Of a DNA stretch of 64,000 nt, positions 27,614 to 39,289 are shown piece after piece. The translations under genes and the position numbers were made by a program. Origin of the DNA: Lunularia cruciata (lineage: Eukaryota > Streptophyta > Marchantiopsida > Lunulariales > Lunulariaceae); NCBI GenBank assembly GCA_948567375.1, contig OX419755.1, positions 63,492,944-63,556,943 on the forward strand. The letters run 5' to 3'. The notes below the pieces were generated by a model. It saw only the letters and a program-made list of their open reading frames with translations, ran no database searches and was not told the origin of the DNA. The stretch's first letter is position 1; every line of letters starts with the position of its first letter.

Positions 27614-29203
27614 TTGGGTCAAGCGGGAGAGTTTAGTAGAGCAGCACGAGCGCCACACCCTTTGTCTATAGCGAGTCCTATTGATGAGACCATCTCTTCC
27701 CTACACTCACTACATCCTATAGCAGTAGAGGGACTACCACTAGAGGTCTTAGATTATCAGCCTAAGCAGCCTTTATGTCTTGATAGGTCGCTATTTGCAC
27801 AAGCATTGTGCAATGCCACTCACTTTTCCTCAAGAGGCTTGTCAGGGATGGTTTATGAGCACCTTAGAGATTACTTCAAGGCAGATGATCCTTCTAGTGG
27901 TTTTACCGAGTTGTTTTAGGTGGTTGCAGCAGTAGCGAGAGGAGACATTTCTATGTCTGTTAGTTGGGTGTTAGGTGCTAGTTGACTTCTCGTGATTGAG
28001 AAGGACACTGGAGGCATTAGACAGATTGCTATTGGAGAGATCTTTTTGCGTTTGGTCAATCGTACCATTGTCCTTTAGCATCGTTTTCACTTTCGACCGC
28101 CCCTTAGTCCACATCAGTTTGAAGTAGCTACACCAGGAGGATGTGAGGTTATATCTCTAGGCATTAGAGCACTCCTAGATATCCCTCCGGAGTGGGTCGT
28201 CCTACAGGTGGATGTTGAGAATGCTTTTAATAGCATCTCACATGCATCCATCTTTAGAGAGCTTACGGAGGCTGGTGGATCCTTGGCGAGTCTCATTCCT
28301 TTTGTGTGGTCTTTTTATGGCTCTCCGGCTTCCCTTTACTACCATCATGGTGGTTCACAAGAGTGAGTCACCATCTTGGAGTCAGCTATTGGTACACGTC
28401 AAGGAGATCCTTTAGGGGGGCCCTTATTTGCCATGGCTCACTTTAGAGCTCTCCTATCTACTACTTTGGCCATGCCAGGTTGTGTATTTCACTCCTTGGC
28501 TGATGATACACACATCGTAGGCCATGTAAATCAGATTAGGGAGGCCTTTGACTACTTGACTACCGAGCTACATCTAGTAGGATTGAGAGTCAAGGTGTCA
28601 AAGTGTAGGGCATGGTCCCCTTTAGGTATCCCTCCCCACCTTGAGCTTCCAGAGGGTTGTATCACATCCACAAATGGACTTCGTGTTCTTGGAGTGCCAG
28701 TAGGATCGGAGGCTTTTGTCACACGCTTCTTAGATGCTGCCCTTGCAAAGGATGTTCTCCATGTGGATGAACTTCCATTACTAGGAGATTTGCAGGTGGC
28801 ATTTGGTATACTCTCTTCCAGTATTTGTCGTCGACCATCCTACCTCATCCGTACAGTTCCCCCCTCACCGTCCTTCCTATCACGTCTAAGAGCATTTGAT
28901 AGGAGGATTATGGGAGTCTTTGGTGATATTATTGGACCAAGGACTTTTGAGTGTGTGATAGGGGATTTGGCACGTAGACAGACGGCTCTACCGATCTCAT
29001 GTGGTGGGGTTGGCTTGCTTTCTATGGAGGAGACAAGACCTATAGTGTTTTTGGGTAGTTGGACTCTCTTGGCACTCCTACTTTCCTCTCGTTTTGTGGT
29101 TGGTGATAGGCCAGTTTTGGAGACTTATGTGACAGAGGTGGAGGGAGGATCCTTTTCTCTCCAGGTGTTATTGCGGAAGACAAGAGACAGTCTATCCCCA
29201 TGA
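27614..29203 (+). pseudogene. LINE reverse transcriptase, broken by nonsense codons
   Basis: One frame carries the RT. It includes FSSRGLSGMVYEHLRDYF upstream, VDVENAFNSISHASIFREL (RT block with the first Asp), GTRQGDPLGGPLFAMAHF, and LADDTHIVG, the catalytic Y/F-x-DD block with the variant LADD. A thumb-like region follows (RAFDRRIMGVFGDIIGPRTF). In-frame stops interrupt it at about 27917, 27984, 28077 and 28364, and the frame ends at 29203. Each stop fits a C-to-T change in CAG or CGA. The RT residues themselves are still well preserved, so decay is fairly recent. Confidence 0.85.
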
Positions 29204-29436
29204 GCACGAGAGAATTTTCCACCTTTTGCTTCACTATTGTCAAATTGAACTAGAGGTTTACAATCTTCCTTGATGGAACGACAGTGTGAGCATACGCTAC
29301 ATTCTCTCTTACTCGGCTCATCCATTCCTCAGGCTACTAGAGCACGTCTTCGCTCTTGCTCCGGCAAGGGTCTTGGATCCTAGCTTGACCGTGCATTAGG
29401 GCTTTCCGACTCGCACCAGCTACTTTTTCTACAACG

Positions 29437-30180
29437 ATGAGGTTTTGCCTAGGTTTGGTCCACCCATCTGCATCTTCATTACTCACTTGTGAGTGTGGTT
29501 CTACACTAGATTCAGCAGTGATCCACATGACACGGTGTCCTTTTGGAGGACAGAAGATAGCTACCCATGATGCCATTAGAGACATAGTGTTTGCTATGGC
29601 ACGAGAGAGTGGATACTTGGCTTGGAGGGAGCGTTTGTATGCTTTGCAGACGACACATGTCAAGGAAGACTTATACTTGGTCCAAGATGATCAGGTGACA
29701 GTAGCAGATGTCGTGGTTACAAACCCTACACGTGATACAATTTCAGAGGGAGTGATTGCCCATCCCCATGGATGGGCGGCGAGTGCAGCAGCAGGTCGCA
29801 AGGTCTCCAAGTATAGGGGCATGCAGTGAGGTCACCTCTTTGTTCCTCTAGCCTTGGAGTTATATGGAGTGATGGACACAACATTTGACACATTTGTCAG
29901 GGAGTGCGTTAGAGCTTATCATGTTAGGCGTCAGGGTGATATGAGAGTGAGAGTGGTACAGGGAGTACCACTCTCACTCTCATACTTTGTAGCATATTTT
30001 AGACAGCGTGTGTTCATTGCTCTACAGAGTGTAGTGGCTGGTGCAATCCATAGGAGAGCAATCACATTAGGTGATGTTTCTTTGGATGCTCCAGTTGTGT
30101 GTAGACCGTACGACTTGCATAGCTCGGATATCTTAGGTGCGGTAGTGCAGATTTCTCATATAGAATCTAATGGGACTTAG
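29437..30180 (+). pseudogene. LINE C-terminal zinc-binding / nuclease-like region, broken
   Basis: A second frame, shifted relative to the RT, carries LTCECGSTLDSAVIHMTRCP followed by FGGQKIATHDAIRDIVFAMA. This Cys/His arrangement resembles the zinc-binding linker that precedes the restriction-like endonuclease of R2-type non-LTR elements. ADVVVTNP may be part of the nuclease core; that is inference. A TGA at 29827-29829 interrupts GMQ-GHLFV; the copy at 46.5 kb has CGA (Arg) there. It ends at the TAG at 30178-30180, just before the 3' tail. Confidence 0.75.
29940..29984. repeat. 20-bp perfect inverted repeat inside the LINE frame
   Basis: TATGAGAGTGAGAGTGGTAC at 29940-29959 and its exact reverse complement at 29965-29984 are separated by five bases. 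The related LINE copy near 46.59 kb keeps only the right arm (GTACCACTCTCAC) and lacks the left. Confidence 0.9.
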
Positions 30181-30255
30181 CCCCATGTTACCTATTTTGT
30201 CTCTCCCTTGTACGGCTTGATGGGGTCTTCCCATCCTTCATTTTTCCTACACGGT

Positions 30256-33200
30256 CGCGTTTCTTCTCTAGTATCCAAGTGGAAACATACATTTAGCAAA
30301 ACCAGGTGCTAGAACTTGAAGCATATACTCTGCAGCTGGGTGGGTTAAGGGTAAAGCCCGAGCACAACTTGTAGCTGCATTTGTGAGCATGAAAAATTAT
30401 CAAAAACTATAGTTGAATTTCTACCATTCTAGGATTCTTGAAACTTGGATGAAGACATGGAAATATAAAAAAGTAGGGGTAAAAATATCAAATTTATTCT
30501 ATATTTATGGTTAGAAATCTCTTAAGCATGATAATATGTTATTACTACTTGTGAAAATATGTGAACCAGAATGGGAATATTTGGAGCTAAGGTTAAACAC
30601 GAGCATAACTACTTAGCTTTGCGACTCCAAAGTAGTATTAATGATTTAAAGCTTTCTAATCAATTTGAATCTTAATATTAGATAATAGATTAAGTAGCTC
30701 ATAATAAAAGAACATGTTATTATATTCCTTTATGCATTTCCAGGTGGCATGATTTCTCTGCTTGAACTTTTTTTAATTCAATTCATCATATAAGGGAGAA
30801 GCTTGTTTAATACTATTGTGGATAAGATGTATTACATTATACATATAAAAATTATTTTTCCTCTGAGTAAAATGTGCATTTTATTACATTTGTGTCCAAG
30901 ATTTTCCAACTTAGGGAATAGCATGAATGGAGAAGTCAAATTGGTCTTTGCACTCCCATATGATATGATCTTTCTAAAAAATTATTGAAATTGAATCTCT
31001 CACGAAAATAGTTGCTCCCTCTGAAAATGAAAATGGTCTTATTATGAGGAGAGTAATAATCTAGCTCATTTGAGAAAACTAATATGACATAATTTTAGGT
31101 CTTGGATAACTTTTGCCAACGGTTTAAGTAGATGGTACGTTTTAGAGCGATCAATTTGAAGTATTCGATGTTTTTTTATTTAAGGTCTGATGAGTAAATG
31201 TTTCTCAAGCGTTTTATTTTACTATGTCTTTCATGGTTCTCCAAAGATTGATCAGAGGACGCAACCAAAACTCCTCGTAGAAATCGCTCAAGCTTTCATA
31301 GACACAACTTATGTGAACCCATCTGAAATTTAAGATGGGCATATCTGTTCCTTCCACCAACCTTGAATTATTTGACGATTAGATACGAGGTAAATGATAG
31401 CATTGCTCAATTCGAGACCATCAACAATAGAATGCAAAGTTCCTTCTATACCACCCACTGTTACCGTTGGGAATCAAGTACATGGGGTAATGAGACCTTG
31501 GCTAACTTTGGGATTAACAAGTAGTTTGCGAATGGAGAGTTTTATGGAGTGGGGGTTAACTCCTTAATGCTATTATCCATGAGCTTTTTCACTATTTTTC
31601 ATAATTTTCAAGAAAGTTTTCAGATATTTGAAACTAGAGAAAACGACAAGATTATCAATATCGGTGAAATCGGAATGAAATATGTTTAGGAAAATTAGTA
31701 AAGTATGATGATAGAATATCATTTATATGTAATACTAGATATCTCTAGAAGATGATCAATCATTGCAAGAGAAATTTAAAAGTAAAATGATTTGGAATAT
31801 ATCTAGTAACATTTTGAGTATTAGGTGATCTTAAAGAACTCAAGAACCCACGATTTGATGAGATCACGAGGTACTCAAAACTTTTCAGGGATTTACTAAT
31901 TTGGCTACGAGTTAGCAATTATGTTTTCTATATAAAAAGCTAGTGTCCATTTCATGTCCAGATAACAAGTTTATCATAATCATCTTATACCTACCTGGGA
32001 TCATAAAGAGAATCTTTGTACTAATACATTAATTCTCATTCCTATATCAAAAAAGTTTTACGATCATTCTTACACATCTAACTTTGAAGCTATACATTGT
32101 TAAATTATGGATGCAGAACTTTTTAGTGCCTGTTGGTACATATTATTTTCTTTTTCAGGTTCTTGAAAAGATCAGAAGAGGATAGTGATCAATTTGTACT
32201 AAACTCAATATATAAAACTCATATTACTCTTTAGTTTGATAAAGAGTAAAAACACACAAAATATTATCATATATTTTTCAAAGTGCATCTAATGGCCGTA
32301 AATATAAGACATTTTTACACAAAGAAAGCATGAACCATTTTGGAGAATCCACAGTCAAGGATCCTAAATAAGGAAGATAAAGTAGATAACAATGGATCAT
32401 CATAAAAGTGAACAACTTTGAAGCATTTAAGAACAAAATGAACTCTATTACATAATGAGATATTTATGCAAGCGCAGTTTTATATCCTATAGACTATAAG
32501 TTATGTAACCTTCCTCCTAATATACTACTTCTATTAGGCAAGCACAGTTCTCTATCTTATAGACTATAAGTAGTACAGTCTTCCTCCTAATATACTCCGT
32601 GTGTTCCAGTTTTCATAAACAAGGTTATTACTATATAGATACATACAGCATTCAAATGCTATCACGTTTTGGTGTCTTGTGAATGAAATAAAACTTGCAA
32701 GTGTCGGTTTCCTAAAAGAAAGTCGATGTAAATCTACTAGTTGCTAGCTTAAACAAACATCCTTTCCTATAAACAAAATGAATTTAAAATGGCAGTCTTG
32801 ATTTCAAACTTGATAAAATGACACAAATCTGCTGTTAGTTATTTGGGATAAATGCCCGTTTTCTGTACATCGATTTCATCTGTCTCTGCTTTCTCAAACA
32901 AAGTCGATGTAAATCTTCCATTAGTTATCCAGTCAACTTCCGGAAGTCTGATTATTTTGACTTCTCCACTGATTCTTGTTCAGAAGCTCATACTTTGATG
33001 AATGGAAACCTGCAATTCGAAATGACACACAAATCACAGCCTGTAATTTACCACAGTGCATCACTTTGATAAAGGATATATCGACTCGGGAAAGGACAAT
33101 AGAGAGAGTAGAACCAAGAACCCACATCAAGGTCTTTTGCTTGGGTGGCTGACAAACTCGCCAACCCAGAAGTCATTGAGCCATAATAAAGAGCTGGAAT

Positions 33201-33419
33201 AGCAGACAAAGAAATGAAGTTTCCGGTAAAAGTCAGCTGAATAATGGTTTAGCTCCCACTGAAGCAAATATTAAAGCGACCGGGGAAAGGAGAGTTGAGT
33301 TGGGAGAGGACCACTGTAATACCTGGTACTAGTCCCGCCCAATAATTTGCTCGAATTCCAGTTGTATAAGAGGCGCTAAGCTGCCGAGTTTAGCCTGATA
33401 CATTCCTGGGCTTCTAAAA
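30256..33419. other. AT-rich intergenic region
   Basis: No coding stretch that I recognise. It contains an imperfect tandem duplication of about 67 bp (about 32467-32530 and 32537-32598, sharing CCTATAGACTATAAGT- and CTTCCTCCTAATATACT-like phrases). Confidence 0.5.
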
Positions 33420-36400
33420 CTAGCCTTTTCTACCGTACGCACGGGTAAGATTGTTTACATGCCCACCAGATCGCTTCTGGTCCACAACCCAAGTGACACC
33501 GGCAATTGAACATAATATACCTACAACAGTAAGGATAGATACGGATGCCAAAGTATGTCTTGATTTGTATATACAGGTTAGTCGAATTAGTGTAGTCCCA
33601 TGACCTTCAACGGATGCGATGATAGCACCAGATAGGCTATCTCCAAGTAGCGTGGTTCCTTTCCATACATCCATTCCTCTGCAGGTCCATTCCGATGTTT
33701 CCAGTCGTGCCCTGGTGCCGAGATACTGGTGAACATTCATTTTCCGCCCAATGTGATGGCAGATCATGTTGCATTGCTGCAAAAGCTTGTTGTAAAGTCT
33801 CTCGATCAACCTCGTTACTTGATGCAGTAGACTATTTCTTAAAGGCAACAGCTCTAGACTGAGTAGAACTTCCTCCACAGACACCGAAATGTTTTGTCGT
33901 TTCTCCTCCAGGTTGAAAAATGCCACATAGCCTTCGTCTGAAACCGACGTTCATCAGAAGACAGTCAGCAGTTATCAGAAACTTGACTAGCCTTCAAGAG
34001 CAGCGCCCTTTCTACCAGCCACATTCCTTGACCTTCTCATCTCTCATCTTCAAACCGTAGCTACCAGCTAGTGCATTGAATAACTTGCTGCTGAACACCA
34101 CAAGTTAAACATACGGAGTTGCTTGTGAACGCAAGATGACGTTCTGCCTTTAATTTCAAGGATAACGATATCTAGAATTGAATTTGTTGCGCTAGTTGTA
34201 CCAGGACATCCTAATTAGCTTAGGACCTTGGCTTGTGTACTAAGGATTTGCCATTAGCTCACTCCGGAGTTAGCATGCATCTAGCCATAAATAAACATCA
34301 TTAGCATCGTCAGCTAGTCGGGATGAATCATACCTGAAACACCTCGAGCTACCCAGATACGCCATCCGCGCTCAGGCTGTACGATGGTTACACAATGTCC
34401 ATTCTGTTCACTCACCAACCTTCCTTTTGATGTCAAGCGCCATACCTGGAGGTCGAGTAGATGTTCAAAAAAAGCTTTCTCTCTCCTTAACATCACTACG
34501 ATGGGTCAAGGCTGGATCCACAAACTCCAAGGGATGGGACCAAACTCTCAACAACTTCCAACCAAAGAACTTCATGAGCACCGAGTCTGTTAAGTTCATA
34601 TTTAAGAATCCATTTCTCCTATCCAAGTCTCACTTGAAGTACAGCGATGTCTATATCATTGTCTGAGACAGAACTCTCCCGAGTATGGTAAAGTTGTTAT
34701 TCTCATCTAACCTGACTTGCAGAGTTGTTGCACATTTCAAATTCAGCTGATCCTTTTGTCTCAATCCTCATTGATCCAACCAAATCTAGACATAATCTTT
34801 TCTTCACCATTTCGCTCCAAAGGAAACCTCTCTCGCTCCCTGCGTTGCTGTATCTTCCGCAAAACATTAGAAACCAGTTAAATATATATAGAACTTTTTC
34901 TTGTAGTGCAACTGTCTCGGATCATCACCAAAAAAACAGACTCCCTGTTCTCAGTGGGATCATCATGCAGGCCTCCAAATACGTATAAGGAGATTCATGA
35001 CTTGGGAACTTCAAGGGATATTCTCGAGCGAAATGCTGGACAACGGTAGTACTGTCAGAGCATCGAGAAGGTGAACATGCAAACCTACATCTAAATCAAT
35101 GGCCTTAGCCAAATCGACTTACAGATCGTTGTGGATCCATGGCGTTCGTGCCCAGTTCAGACAGCTAGTCAAAACTGCCTGCTGGCGCGACTTGGGATAC
35201 TTTAGTTTAGATGAATCAGACCAGCAAACTTGCATGAGATCGTCTGTTGCACGCTGGAGTTTCCATTCAGTTGTAATTGCCGACACACAGTCTTCCAGTT
35301 TGACTACTGGCAAGGACCCAACAGAGGATCTGCGAAGCTAGTGAAAAGATGCAATGTTTTAGTAGTGAGATGAAACCCAAGTCAACCAAATATTGTTTGA
35401 TGGGGAAGATGACTGATAATCCAGTCTCCTACGAAATCTTTGCTGGATGGTAACAATGCTCAACGACTCAAGTTCAGAAGAAAAGAACGAAAGTTCAAGG
35501 TGAGGTTCCAAACTGCAACAAATGATCCAGATACTCTTAGACATTTCTAAAATAGAGAGTACGCATCTTTATGAATGGGGAACGCTGGAGTGAGGTACCT
35601 ATCTTCAACGTTTCCCTCTCCTTTCCTTTTAAGTCCAGCGAGAAAACATTTGTACCTACGGTTCTAATAAAGCGAATTGACTGAAGTAGCTAGGATATCA
35701 AACAAGGTGAGCATTTTCTTTTGTGACCACACCTCCAGAACTGATCCCCACAGAGGTATGTTCAAGAGACGAACATTAACCAACCAACCAAAAAGCAATA
35801 CCTCTTGGTTGTGACTGCTATGCGCATTTATCTCAAGTACTGTAGGATGGGTGATCAGGTCAAGCGTCCACCGGTCAATGTGGCGTAAGTCGCCACCGAA
35901 TATCAGAGGTGACTTGGCGATTGACCATAGAGTTACCTACAAAGAGCAGCAGGATAGACAAAGACGTCACGTACGAAGAGGAGTAAAACCTTTTGTCGTC
36001 AAGTGACCTGATAATCAGGTCCATGATACAAGGTCCATAGTGGTAGATTTGCACCTTCACAATTAGGACGTGACACAGCCAGCCATTACAGAACCTCAGT
36101 GCGACAGAACAGGTACCAAAAGTGCGAATTACCAACGTGTGGGTCCTATTAAAGTTAACTTATTCTGGATACCTGAGTGAGCTGTTCGGGTTTGGTAAGA
36201 GAGCTCGGTCTATAAGGACCATAAGGTGCACCTGTTACCACATCCCACCGCCGTATGATGAGTGATATAACTTACATCCCGATAACCTTGACAAGGATGA
36301 AGAACGCTTCGCCTACATCATTGGTGATTGATCCTTCAACAAAGATGAGCTTTTATATGTATTTTAAGATCAAACTACCTGGATCTGTGAGCCACCCAAT

Positions 36401-39289
36401 TGGAAGCATATCTAAATCCGGCCAAGATCGACCCCCCTGCAAACCAGGGCCACCAAGAAGCCCAGCAGCAGCAAAATCTCTGGCATTCACCAAAGAACTG
36501 ACCATGAATGTCTTTGCCATGGTGATAAGAAGTGACACGCACTATAACACGCTGGTGATACATGTACGACATTGCATAATACACTTTGTCTACACAAATT
36601 CATATTCAAGCGTTTGACGCTGCGAGGAGCAGTAGTGGACAGAAATGGCAGTAACAGACTCTAACCTCGCGACAGAGAAGTGCAGCAAGACGTCCCACCA
36701 CAGATCCCAATCATCACTTGTAACTCGATACATGTGTGATAAATGGGCCACTTGTTTTGCCATTCTGGGCGTAGCACGTACTCCTGGAGAAAGCGAATAT
36801 ATCATTTGGCGCCCTGTTCTTTCAATAGCCTACACGGACGAGCAAGTTGATTGGTCAGTTAAGTTCACATCCATCCTTGGGTGCCTCTAAGTTCTTCCAG
36901 AACCAATTAGAATAGACCTCTCCGATTCAAGCATCTTTCTGAAGAAGGCCGAAGGAGATAGCATGGGAATGTACTCATCCAGGCTTATCAACCAAGCTTT
37001 ACAACCAGGAAACAGAAACACGGATAAGGTGCTGTACAAGATCTTATTTGATCTAAGCGGACTGAATGATTTGAAGACTGACAACAGAGATGGAGCGGTA
37101 CGAAGGAAGGTATGAAGTGCTCTACATACTGAAACACTGTACAAATCAACCTCCTGGAGGACTGGCTCAAGCAGTCAGCGAGTATTCATAACCATTCACT
37201 TATATGACAATCTTTCCTTTATTTAACCTATAATTTAAGTAAAGATAGTAGAATACATGACAGAGAATGTACAACATACCTCAGAAACGGCAGTGATCTC
37301 GCTTACGCTCATGTCGTTCTCCCCAAATACGCAGTCATGCTTTACTACAGCATTTGATGATACTGAATGAGAATCTCATTAAGAGTCCAGAGCTGCGTCT
37401 ACATTTTGCAACCGTATGATGTCTTCTCGATGGAGGTGACTTCCTCTGATCTACTTGGAGACAAAAGAAGTAATCGTAAACAGTTCTAGGACAACGTGAG
37501 CAGGTGAAGTCAGAAGTCACACTCTCCAGTACTTTTAAGTCGTTTCAGGGGAGCAAAGATACATCAAATCTACAGAACATCATAGTCATGAATTAGAAAA
37601 TTCTCGAGTCAAAATACGTACTGAAGTCAACTCCCCATTCGGCATACTGTTTGTAGAGAGAGTTGAGAAATAACAAGCCTCCCTCACTTGTGGTGTTAAC
37701 ACTCATGAAGCAGGCCGTCATCCAGCTGCACTCTGTCCCTTTCAAAGCAATGTCTTTCGCTGTCCAATAGCATTCTTCACCACCAATTTGACTAGCCTGA
37801 AACTTAACCTCAAGTTAGTGCTCTTTCAGGAGATGTCTCTCTTTTGGTCATTTACATTCCATCGGTCCTCGCTCCAAAGCATACGGCTTTGCACAGAAAG
37901 TTGTAAAGAACTAGTCACAATCCACCAGCCATACAGGATACCTTCTTAAATGGAGTTATCGATGAAAGACTCTATCTTTCAACCGTATGTAGGTGGTGCT
38001 CTTCTCTTCTCTTAACAAGTGAACAAGTACTGGAAACACCACCTACCGTAACATTACAGATCTTGGCGTTACTCTTTACAGCTTGTGTGCTGATTCCACG
38101 CATGACATGTATTCCAAATTTCAGGCCCATTGCATGGACCTTATCTGCAATTGGCTTGAATCCGTTACCATTTCGAGTGGAAGGCCACCGCCATGGATCT
38201 GGTAAGAGTCGTCCATACTGGTCAATAATATCATGGCCTCCACTCCACACCGAAGACCCAGGCTCAAGTCTTCTGTACCAGAGAAAATCAACGACCACAT
38301 ACTGCAAACACCATAGAAACCACTTAATACTTCTAACTGAAAGAAACTGGAGTATGACAATTAGAGAATTCAGTGTTTGAGGAAGTAATCCCTAATATTA
38401 TTCCTATATAGGAATAATATATCAAGAAAGAGAAACAAGTCTAACATTTCCTTAAGTCTGGAAATTTACTCAAATTGACAGAAACAATTCTCGCTGAAAA
38501 GTGTTGGAGTACAAAGATATACGTTTTGACTGCAGCTGACTGAACAAACTTGTGTCTAATATTAAGTGTTTACATAATTCCGTCTTACTTCGTACCTCGT
38601 AGCCATGCTTGGACAAGTTGGCGGCAACAAATTCAGCATTCTCAAGGAACTCCTCTTCTGAGATAACCCAAGAGAAGGAATCATAAGAATTCCAACCTCT
38701 GGGTGGAGTGTGAGCCAGCGGTTTAGATTCATGATCTTTTGTGAACTCTGCTTCTCCGGTGCTGCAATTGCCACCACGACGATCATGTGTGGTACAGTCA
38801 GGAGCAAATTCAATCTCAACTGTGTTTAAAACATTTGAGTTTGCAGACAATATAAGTTTTTGCATCAGTGAAAGTGATTTTTGAAGTATATGTGACATGT
38901 TGCATACACTGCAGATTGTTCAGAGTAGATTAGGATTGTGCGAAGTTTTTCGTACTAAGAGTCAAACTCAAAACATCCTGACGTTGTGAATAGGACAGCA
39001 CGAATGCTAAAAGCATGAAGGTATTTATTTCAAGTCTAACCAGTATGCTAACTATTCTTTGCTTCACGCATACAGCGGAGAGATGAATTGAGAGTAAAAC
39101 CAAGTTACACTTAACTGATCAAGAAATATTGACCGACGCGAAACCGTAATCAAAACGTCACTCAAAGTGGATAAATTTAAGAGGGTCAAATTAGTGTGAC
39201 TCCTTACGAGACGAGAACTCTGAATCTTACCCCGAGAATTGCACCAAGAAGAGAAACGTGAGGAACGATGTGCAGGCGAAGAGCTTCAT
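33420..39289 (-). CDS. Secreted GH27 alpha-galactosidase (plant melibiase, At3g26380-like)
   Basis: Glycoside hydrolase family 27 enzyme that would remove terminal alpha-galactose in the wall or secretory route. Exon 1 (39289-39231) is a signal peptide, MKLFACTSFLTFLFLVQFS. Further exons: 38908-38596 (PPRGWNSYDSFSWVISEEEF), 38301-38047 (VVVDFLWYRRLEPGSS; WRWPSTRNGNGFKPIADKVH), 37796-37622 (SLYKQYAEWGVDF) and 37344-37280 (KHDCVFGEND, holding the likely nucleophile Asp). Then 36829-36666 (MIYSLSPGVRATPRMAKQVA), about 36500-36381 (RSWPDLDMLPIGWLTDPG, likely acid/base Asp), about 36230-36168, and about 35935-35803 (TLWSIAKSPLIFGGDLRHID). The C-terminal exons, at about 35.3, 34.4 and 33.93-33.42 kb, are less certain. 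The last has MAFFNLEEKRQNISVS and CRGMDVWKGTT, like the beta-sandwich domain of this subfamily. Introns are long. Confidence 0.88.
38394..38421. repeat. Short near-perfect palindrome
   Basis: ATATTATTCCTA and its reverse complement TAGGAATAATAT lie almost back to back in the intron between exons 2 and 3 of the alpha-galactosidase gene. AT-rich and possibly fortuitous. Confidence 0.6.

Larger units (their letters stand above)
27440..30255 (+). mobile_element. Non-LTR retrotransposon (LINE), long but inactive copy
   Basis: The element encodes a reverse transcriptase followed by a C-terminal zinc-binding, nuclease-like region, and ends in a conserved 3' non-coding tail (TGGGACTTAGCCCCATGTTA to CTACACGGTCGC). 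The same tail marks fragments at 5226-5340, 15489-15623 and 46223-47150. The 5' end is uncertain: the first related coding sequence begins about 27,600. I found no target-site duplication for this copy. All reading frames are broken, so it cannot mobilise itself. Confidence 0.85.
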
